A stretch of DNA of 5,628 bases. Origin: Planctomycetota bacterium. GTDB lineage: Bacteria; Planctomycetota; Phycisphaerae; WQYP01. Both the position numbers and the translations under genes were made by a program. Positions within the stretch are counted from its first letter, which is position 1. Each line of letters opens with the position of its first letter. Positions 1 to 4,422 of this stretch are shown piece by piece. A model generated the notes under the pieces. The model was not told the DNA's origin. It saw only the letters and a program-made list of their open reading frames with translations, and did not search any database. The stretch is from positions 1 through 5,628 of the forward strand of contig JAJYZY010000145.1 of assembly GCA_021799715.1 (NCBI GenBank), given 5' to 3'.

Positions 1-2
1 CC

Positions 3-104
3 AAATCGGCAAATCTTCTTCCCCCGGAGTCAATCCATCCGGCACCGGTCTATCAGCAACTTGTCATGGTGCTGGAACAGAACAATCTGTTATCACAACT
101 GTAG
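3..104 (+). CDS. C-terminal end of an unidentified protein (partial, 5' end outside window)
   Basis: An open frame enters from the left edge and ends at TAG (102-104), giving 33 visible residues. It starts with a proline-rich stretch (LLPPESIHPAPV) followed by an amphipathic helix-like tail (YQQLVMVLEQNNLLSQL). Such a tail is a common way for a protein to end, and the minus strand of the same stretch is broken by stops. Too little is visible to name a family. If real, this gene converges on the DUF2617 gene across about 400 bases of non-coding DNA. The assignment rests only on an open frame of reasonable composition, so it is tentative. Confidence 0.45.
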   Translation, partial: KSANLLPPESIHPAPVYQQLVMVLEQNNLLSQL

Positions 105-506
105 GCATGCACCGCGCCTTCCCGCCAACACCGTCAATCGCCGGGACATCACGAGATATTTATAGCGCACGCGTCTGCCCGCCACGCCCTGCCCATACCG
201 CCCAATACTGATAACACCTATCAATGCGATCGGCATGGGCTATGGAAAGTTTTGCGGGCGGCTTGAATTGTTCGCGTTTCGGCACTCCATTCAGGAATGG
301 CGCGACGGTCGCGCAGCAGGCTCAGCAACTGCCGGACAAAGAGTGCAACGTCGCCATATTCGGCTTTTCTGTTGCCGCAAGCGAAGCCTTTATAATCCGT
401 CGCGGATGGGCACCGTTTACATGACGCGCCGCACCGGACGAATTCGTCCAACTTGCCAGCTTTGGGTGGAATCTAAAGCTGTGTACCGCGAATTGCGGCC
501 AATCCG
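105..506. other. Gene-free stretch rich in inverted repeats, between convergent gene ends
   Basis: No frame here has a convincing start, ribosome binding site or protein-like composition. The stretch is crowded with dyads. They are TGATA/TATCA (209-223), CCATT/AATGG (287-300), the perfect 7-base-arm repeat GCGCGAC-G-GTCGCGC (300-314), the perfect 14-base palindrome GGACGAATTCGTCC (436-449), CAGCTTT/AAAGCTG (457-463 with 475-481), and CCGC/GCGG (486-498). A perfect TATAAT lies at 391-396. The region should contain the transcription ends of both flanking genes. No hairpin is followed by a clear T-run, so no classical rho-independent terminator can be assigned. It could hold a small RNA or protein-binding sites. 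Confidence 0.5.
391..396 (+). promoter_or_regulatory. Possible sigma-70-type -10 box (TATAAT)
   Basis: This is an exact TATAAT hexamer on the plus strand. No good -35 element lies at 16-18 bases; the region upstream reads roughly TCTGTT. There is also no TG extension. Transcription would begin near 403-405 and run through the palindrome at 436-449 and the hairpins at 457-481 and 486-498. No convincing protein gene follows; the frame from ATG 421 is only 29 codons. It is either a promoter for a small RNA or a chance match. Confidence 0.25.
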
Positions 507-1055
507 TTAGCGCGTGGGTTCCACGACCGATTGTGTGCGTACCAGTACATGGGCGTCATTCAAAAGATGGAACCCTTCGATATGGACAGCCCGGCGGTGC
601 AACTGCGTTACCACAACCGACAAGCCGACGGTTTCGTTAAGCTCGTTCTTGCGATGGGAAACGACACCATTTTGTTCCTCGGCAATGCGGAGCAATTCCG
701 CAACGGAATTTTCAAAAAGCGTGTCGGTAACGTGCTCTTCATTAATGGCCAGGTAATAGTGATGCGTTTCGCCCAGAGCCACATCATAAAGTTTGTCGCC
801 CTTGCACGGAATTCGTTCCAGCAGGCCGCGTTCCGGCAGGGATTTATTCGGGAAGCAGCAAAGTTCACACACGGTATGCGGGCCGGTAATGGCCAGCATG
901 TGCCCGCCGTTGTTAAGCAGCCAGATATTGACATCAAATTCGCCGACGGCGCGGGCCCGGCGAATATCCGCGGAAACCAGTTCCGGATGCAGGGGACGAT
1001 CATAAACCAGCACGGAGATACCAGCACTGCGTGGTTTCTTGTGATGAACACTCAT
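507..1055 (-). CDS. DUF2617 family protein
   Basis: The product has 182 residues and matches what I recall of DUF2617. Near the start is a YDRPLHPEL segment (residues 18-26; homologs show YGR-LHPEL). A GH core (51-52) and an LPER turn (73-76) follow. The end, FHLLNDAHVLVRTQSVVE (162-179), corresponds to the family's FHTxP...V+TQSxxE ending. There is no signal peptide or membrane segment, so it is probably cytosolic. Its function is unknown. An oddity is the Cys/His cluster HTVCELCC (60-67), plus HH at 98-99, which I do not recall in relatives. Two starts are possible. ATG 1055 has AAAAGGA seven bases upstream and gives the usual short N-terminus. ATG 1079 (190 residues) has GAGG eight bases upstream. 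I chose 1055 on family length. The gene stands alone behind a long structured leader. Confidence 0.8.
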   Translation of the reverse strand: MSVHHKKPRSAGISVLVYDRPLHPELVSADIRRARAVGEFDVNIWLLNNGGHMLAITGPHTVCELCCFPNKSLPERGLLERIPCKGDKLYDVALGETHHYYLAINEEHVTDTLFENSVAELLRIAEEQNGVVSHRKNELNETVGLSVVVTQLHRRAVHIEGFHLLNDAHVLVRTQSVVEPTR

Positions 1056-1145
1056 GGTAGATTCCTTTTGGGTTTTCATGGGCCTTACCTCATTAAAATT
1101 CGTGGAAACATCCTGTTTGCCGACGATTCAAGTTCTTAAAATCAT

Positions 1146-1187
1146 CTGGTTCGCGCCGATGCGATATTCATTCATCGAACAAACCAG
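1146..1187 (-). promoter_or_regulatory. Long leader hairpin, attenuator-like
   Basis: On the minus-strand RNA, CUGGUUUG pairs with CGAACCAG (8 bp including one U-G). After a 2x3 internal loop, CGAUG pairs with CAUCG (5 bp) around an 11-base loop. The U-G pair exists only in the minus-strand RNA. The hairpin is followed by AUGAUUUUAAG, a short U-run that is weaker than a textbook terminator. It lies between the small ORF and the DUF2617 start, the position expected of an attenuator. Termination is inferred, not shown. Confidence 0.35.
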
Positions 1188-1205
1188 CTACTCAACATTG
1201 TATCT

Positions 1206-1256
1206 TTATTTCACAATCCTATTTTTACCAAGCAATTCCAACAATTCTGTTTCCAA
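1206..1256 (-). CDS. Possible 16-residue leader peptide
   Basis: The start codon is TTG at 1256-1254 and the stop is TAA at 1208-1206. The peptide reads (M)ETELLELLGKNRIVK and carries five leucines after the start in its first nine residues. Upstream is GGAGGGG (1270-1264), the best Shine-Dalgarno match I see anywhere in the window, seven bases from the start codon. The ORF lies downstream of the proposed minus-strand promoter and just upstream of the long hairpin, which fits a regulatory leader peptide. Against it are the TTG start and the short length. It could also be the remnant N-terminus of a lost gene, since ELLELLGKNRI faintly recalls Lrp/AsnC-type starts. Neither reading is proven. 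Confidence 0.25.
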   Translation of the reverse strand: METELLELLGKNRIVK

Positions 1257-1284
1257 AATCAATCCCCTCCAATACAACCGTTGT

Positions 1285-1410
1285 TGCGGACCCCGCAGAG
1301 GTCGGATTGCATTTTTGCCAGCCTTGGTGGCTCCGGAACCAATCCCGGAGCCTGCTGCCGACGATCACCACAAGATCACATACGACAGGCAACCACACTT
1401 GGTTTACCAG
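1285..1410 (-). ncRNA. Candidate structured 5' leader RNA (possible riboswitch or other cis-regulatory RNA)
   Basis: Read on the minus strand, the proposed transcript would begin with a hairpin: GGU(A)AACCA pairs with UGGUUGCC around AGUG, with one bulge and one U-G. A weaker stem follows (UGUCG with CGGCA, including U-G). Next comes a perfect 8-bp hairpin, GGCUCCGG with CCGGAGCC around an 8-base loop (1329-1352 on the plus strand), then GACCUC with GGGGUC around UGC, also with a U-G (1290-1304). Three of these stems hold G-U pairs only in the minus-strand RNA, which favours that orientation. GCCUG (minus strand) could pair instead with CAGGC, which overlaps the 8-bp stem, so alternative folds are possible. 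I match it to no known riboswitch class. Confidence 0.3.
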
Positions 1411-1419
1411 AGTATAGCA
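1411..1419 (-). promoter_or_regulatory. Extended -10 promoter (TGC-TATACT) for the DUF2617 transcript
   Basis: On the minus strand TGCTATACT is a TGn extension plus a 5-of-6 match to TATAAT. The -35 position at 17 bases reads TTCCGT, a poor match, as is usual for extended -10 promoters. Transcription would start around 1402-1405, exactly at the base of the first hairpin. That would give a leader of about 325-350 bases before the DUF2617 start codon. The flanking DNA is AT-rich, which also suits a promoter. Confidence 0.4.
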
Positions 1420-1560
1420 ATTAAAAAGCGTAAACGGAAGATTTTTTTTGCGATTTTTTATTTCGCGATGTTTCTCGGTTTTCACGGCTCAAATGCCCTA
1501 TTTGTACGTATTTACGAATATTAATCACTACGATGACTTTTATAAGACGTTCTCCGGGGG

Positions 1561-1566
1561 CATAAT
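1561..1566 (+). promoter_or_regulatory. -10-like CATAAT close to the carbonic anhydrase start
   Basis: CATAAT matches TATAAT at five of six positions and ends eight bases before ATG 1575. A transcript from here would begin at or within a couple of bases of the start codon, so the mRNA would be leaderless. The -35 window (1538-1543, TTTTAT) is weak. An alternative -10 is TATAAG at 1541-1546, which would leave a short untranslated leader. The lack of a well-spaced Shine-Dalgarno supports the leaderless reading. Confidence 0.3.
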
Positions 1567-1574
1567 AGTGGGTT

Positions 1575-2111
1575 ATGAGCAACTATATAAGTAACGCGCG
1601 GATGCAACGTGTTGACCAGCATTGGCAGGCGACAAACTCTGTGATTTGCGGCGACGTGACGATCGGACCAGATTGCAGCATCTGGTTTGGTGTAACCATT
1701 CGCGGAGATGTGGCTCCAATTGCCCTTGGCCGGGCGGTGAATGTTCAGGAGAATTCGGTGCTGCATTGTGATTATGGCCAGCCACTGGTTATCGGCGACA
1801 ACGTAACGATCGGCCACGGCGCGGTGGTGCATTGCGCCAGCGTGGGTGAGGGAACGCTGATTGGCATGAAAGCGGTAATTCTCGGCGGAGCGGTGGTGGG
1901 GAAAAATTGCATCGTTGCGGCCGGCGCGGTGGTGTCTCCGGGTATGGTGATTCCCGACGGGCAGACGGTCATGGGTGTGCCGGCAAAAATCGTGCGGGCC
2001 GTGCGGGAAACGGAATTGCAGGACATGCAATACAATAACCAGCACTATGTCGAGTTGGCCAAACAACAAGCCGATCAGCCGGAGCGGATGTACCGCCAGG
2101 AGCATCAGTAA
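1575..2111 (+). CDS. Gamma-class carbonic anhydrase family protein (YrdA/CamH-type left-handed beta-helix)
   Basis: This 178-residue protein is built of hexapeptide repeats (for example VICGDVTIGPDCSIWFGVTIRGDV at 23-46 and VILGGAVVGKNCIVAAGAVV at 101-120). Together these form a left-handed beta-helix, with a C-terminal alpha-helix from about residue 144. The family trimer binds one metal per subunit interface and hydrates CO2. The three metal-ligand histidines are present as H64, H81 and H86, with spacings like those of the archaeal Cam enzyme. The conserved R43, D45 and Q58 are also present. The Cam glutamates that shuttle protons are absent (V46 and Y67 instead), as in the CamH/YrdA subgroup, so activity is likely but not certain. 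Length is normal and there is no signal peptide. The start has no well-placed Shine-Dalgarno; ATG 1575 is kept because it gives the full N-terminal strand. Confidence 0.9.
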   Translation: MSNYISNARMQRVDQHWQATNSVICGDVTIGPDCSIWFGVTIRGDVAPIALGRAVNVQENSVLHCDYGQPLVIGDNVTIGHGAVVHCASVGEGTLIGMKAVILGGAVVGKNCIVAAGAVVSPGMVIPDGQTVMGVPAKIVRAVRETELQDMQYNNQHYVELAKQQADQPERMYRQEHQ

Positions 2112-2136
2112 AGTAAACCAAGCAGATTAAATCGCC

Positions 2137-2153
2137 TGGATTGATTCAATCCA
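2137..2153. terminator. Hairpin between convergent genes, possible terminator
   Basis: TGGATTGA and TCAATCCA form a perfect inverted repeat around one base, folding as a 7-bp stem with a 3-base loop. It lies 26 bases after the carbonic anhydrase stop codon, between two convergent genes, where a terminator is expected. No T-run follows on either strand, so it is not a textbook intrinsic terminator. Confidence 0.35.
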
Positions 2154-2167
2154 TCCAAATCCATAAT

Positions 2168-2188
2168 CTTTCGCCAATGACGGCGAAG
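2168..2188. terminator. Second hairpin between convergent genes
   Basis: TTCGCC (2170-2175) pairs with GGCGAA (2182-2187) around a 6-base loop, extendable by one wobble pair. It is 42 bases beyond the end of the O-antigen-ligase-like gene on the minus strand and may end that operon's transcript. A downstream T-run is lacking, so the function is inferred from position. Confidence 0.3.
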
Positions 2189-2229
2189 CCGGACGGCCGT
2201 GGAAGGCTCCGGACATGGCACAGAAATGT

Positions 2230-4422
2230 TCACCGGGCCGGGAGTTTGGCGCTTAATTTCCTGATTTCCGCATGAATTGCCGCCAATTCTTCGGGTGATA
2301 AACGCTGTACTTCATGTTTCGCAAGGTCATTGTTGAGTTGCAAAGCGAGCTTTAATTGTGTTATCCGCTGCGCCACGGTCAAACCGGCCTGCGGCATGTC
2401 GGCATACGGAAGTCGCACGCGTGCGTCGGTGCGATTGATGGATAATAATTTTAATACGTCCCGGCGCGGGTTGATGCCCATGCGCATCTCCACGCTGATT
2501 TTCCGCTGCAACCACCCTTGCGATCGCGTATCGCGGGCCAATACGCCATCCGCCGCCTTGAGCGCCGCCGGCCAATTATGCTCGACCACCGCCTGCTTAA
2601 ATTCACGGCGGTACGCGGCTTGGTCCCACGGAAATGTTCCGCGCACCGTCGGAATCCAGATTAGCGCAGCGAGAATTATTGCCGAAACGCAAAATATCGC
2701 ACCGATAATCGCATTTGCCGGCGCGCGGGAGCTGTGCAACGGCAATGTTGAATCAGGTTGCTGGTTAACCGATGCGCGCGCGGCGAACGCGCCGAGAATC
2801 ATCCAGAAAAACATAGCCGCCGGCCCTGTGGCCAGGGCCATGTTAATCTGGTCATACAGCACCATTCCTGCCGCTCCGAGCACCGCCGCGTAGATAACAA
2901 TGATGCGATATCGCGGATACACAAGCCGCATGAGACGGTCCGCCAGCAACATTCCTCCCAGCGCCGCGCCGGCGTACAGAGCCGAAAGCGCCAACTGGTA
3001 CGTTGCAACCCCCCGGGTGCCAAAGCCGGGATGATTCAAAGCCAATCGTCCCGCCCACCACGCCAGGGTCAGGGTAATCCACGCCGCCGTGGGGATGGCC
3101 CGTTGATCTTCCTGATCCGGTGGAACGCGCGAAACCCGCAAGGTATTGAGAAATCCCCACAGCACCAGGACGAAAAATCCAATCCCGGCCGGCACGCCCA
3201 CTTCCGCCGCGATGCGGATGAACATGTTGTGTGGATCTTTCACATCTTCCGGGGCGCTGGGTGGTTTGTATTTCGTGTAGTAATAGCCGAAATTATTCAA
3301 CCCAACGCCGAGCACCGGATGCCGTTGAATCATTCGCCGGGCACCGGTCCAGTAATCCCAGCGATACAGCAGATCTTTGGTGGGCAGCCCATGATGGGTC
3401 CAGCCGTACGCCAATAATCCCAGCGTGCCGACGGCCGCCGCAACCAAGGCAACGCCGACCGCCAGGCGGCAATGTGCCGCAAGCCAGTATCGTTTCCAAG
3501 TCGCCACAGTCAGAAAAATAGCGCAGATGAAGAAACTGGCCGCCCCGCCTTTGCTGCCGGTAAATATAAGCACCGCAATACCGGCCATGGAAACCATTAG
3601 CAGCAGCAAGCCTAATACAAGATGATCCGGTAAATTCAAATCCCCGGAGCGGCGTTGCTTGGTAACGGGCGTGGCTTTACCAGCTTTTTTACCAGCCCCG
3701 GAAATTGCCGGCGCACCCTTGGAGAACAAGCCCGCCACCGCCATGGCCAGGCCCACCAGCAGCAGCGGTATTAAGGTTTCCGCAAAACCGTCGCTTAAGA
3801 TTCCAAATCCGCTGACTTCCCCGCTTTTCAGGCGGCTGATAAATAACTTCACCGCGGTGCTGTTGGCATGGACGCCGGATTGGTTGAGCCATTGTTGTTG
3901 ATGTTTCTGGAAATAATGAATTGTCTGCGGAATTTCAACATATCGCTGATAAAATCCCTTGAGCGTTACCGCGCAGAGTAAACCCACAAGCACGGCGATG
4001 ACCAGGCGTTGTTTGCGGGGTGTATCGCATAAAATTTCAGAACTCCATCCCGCCAACAGCGCCATGCCCAGGTCAAAAACGCCCACCATCGCCCCAAACC
4101 GATTGGCCGCGATATTCATTGCCACGATCGCCGCTGCCAGCACCCCCGCAATGATGCCAAGCCGCACCCATGTCCCAACCGCAATGGCATTGGCCGCCAG
4201 AATCGCCGCGCCACAGGCCAGGAGTGTTAAAATCCCCAGCCCCATTACTTCCGCGGGGCCGGTAAGGTTCCCAACCGTGGAGGACCCGACCCTTAAAAAT
4301 GCCACCGATGAACTCCACACGCCGTCGCCGATTGGCTCGGGAATGGTCATGCGGATGCACATGATCACCAGTAATCCGGCCAGTGCGATCCACGCGATGG
4401 TATTGCGTTGCGGCTCTTTCAT
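2230..4422 (-). CDS. O-antigen ligase/polymerase-like membrane protein (Wzy_C family) with C-terminal helical domain
   Basis: This 730-residue polytopic inner-membrane protein would polymerise lipid-linked glycan, or ligate it to an acceptor, on the periplasmic side. I see about 15 hydrophobic segments between residues 8 and 592. Family marks are FTGSKGG (287-293, the usual SRG position with Lys instead of Arg), RHPVLGVGLNNF (367-378) and DPHN with H398 in the large loop, followed by AAEVGVPAG (405-413). A second long loop (about 158-210) and a basic loop (235-258) are also present. Residues 593-730 are soluble and helical, possibly TPR-like, and the protein is longer than typical WaaL or Wzy (about 400-450). 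The start at 4422 is chosen because its ATG overlaps the upstream stop as ATGA, implying translational coupling. A start at 4479 would overlap that gene by 61 bases. Ligase and polymerase cannot be told apart here. Confidence 0.85.
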   Translation of the reverse strand: MKEPQRNTIAWIALAGLLVIMCIRMTIPEPIGDGVWSSSVAFLRVGSSTVGNLTGPAEVMGLGILTLLACGAAILAANAIAVGTWVRLGIIAGVLAAAIVAMNIAANRFGAMVGVFDLGMALLAGWSSEILCDTPRKQRLVIAVLVGLLCAVTLKGFYQRYVEIPQTIHYFQKHQQQWLNQSGVHANSTAVKLFISRLKSGEVSGFGILSDGFAETLIPLLLVGLAMAVAGLFSKGAPAISGAGKKAGKATPVTKQRRSGDLNLPDHLVLGLLLLMVSMAGIAVLIFTGSKGGAASFFICAIFLTVATWKRYWLAAHCRLAVGVALVAAAVGTLGLLAYGWTHHGLPTKDLLYRWDYWTGARRMIQRHPVLGVGLNNFGYYYTKYKPPSAPEDVKDPHNMFIRIAAEVGVPAGIGFFVLVLWGFLNTLRVSRVPPDQEDQRAIPTAAWITLTLAWWAGRLALNHPGFGTRGVATYQLALSALYAGAALGGMLLADRLMRLVYPRYRIIVIYAAVLGAAGMVLYDQINMALATGPAAMFFWMILGAFAARASVNQQPDSTLPLHSSRAPANAIIGAIFCVSAIILAALIWIPTVRGTFPWDQAAYRREFKQAVVEHNWPAALKAADGVLARDTRSQGWLQRKISVEMRMGINPRRDVLKLLSINRTDARVRLPYADMPQAGLTVAQRITQLKLALQLNNDLAKHEVQRLSPEELAAIHAEIRKLSAKLPAR

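Larger units (their letters stand above)
1080..1574. other. Divergent intergenic region with a long structured minus-strand leader
   Basis: This spacer separates the minus-strand DUF2617 gene from the plus-strand carbonic anhydrase-like gene. It is much more AT-rich than the genes around it, especially 1421-1560. On the minus strand it holds an extended -10 promoter (1411-1419), a run of hairpins (1285-1410), a 16-codon ORF with a strong ribosome binding site (1206-1256) and a long hairpin (1146-1187). On the plus strand its right end holds a -10-like CATAAT nine bases before the carbonic anhydrase start codon. The longer open frames that cross it (1054-1524 plus, 1225-1485 minus) do not look like proteins. 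Confidence 0.6.

Noticed and set aside
221..451. 76-codon minus-strand open frame in the left intergenic stretch
   Set aside because: It needs a TTG start with no Shine-Dalgarno, and the translation is Cys/Arg/Ser-rich without family likeness.
235..510. 91-codon plus-strand open frame, also startable at ATG 421 (29 codons)
   Set aside because: The composition is arginine-rich and unlike a folded protein. The ATG at 421 follows a TATAAT but has no ribosome binding site.
531..1139. 202-codon plus-strand frame
   Set aside because: It is antisense to the DUF2617 gene, whose product matches a known family over its length; this is a shadow frame.
1285..1410. Match to known RNAs (6S, SRP, tmRNA, RNase P, TPP, cobalamin, c-di-GMP or fluoride riboswitches)
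   Set aside because: I compared remembered core motifs by eye and none fits, so it is left as an unassigned structured leader.
1225..1485. 86-codon minus-strand frame across the leader
   Set aside because: It has a GTG start with GAG only two bases away, a lysine-rich AT-driven start, and hairpins in the middle. The structured leader explains the stretch better.
1054..1524. 156-codon plus-strand frame across the divergent spacer
   Set aside because: It begins inside the DUF2617 gene on the opposite strand. Its composition (Phe/Tyr/Ile from AT-rich DNA) does not look like a protein, and there is no ribosome binding site.
2758..3417. 219-codon plus-strand frame
   Set aside because: It is a shadow of the ligase-like gene, with an Arg/Gln/His-rich translation and no start signal.
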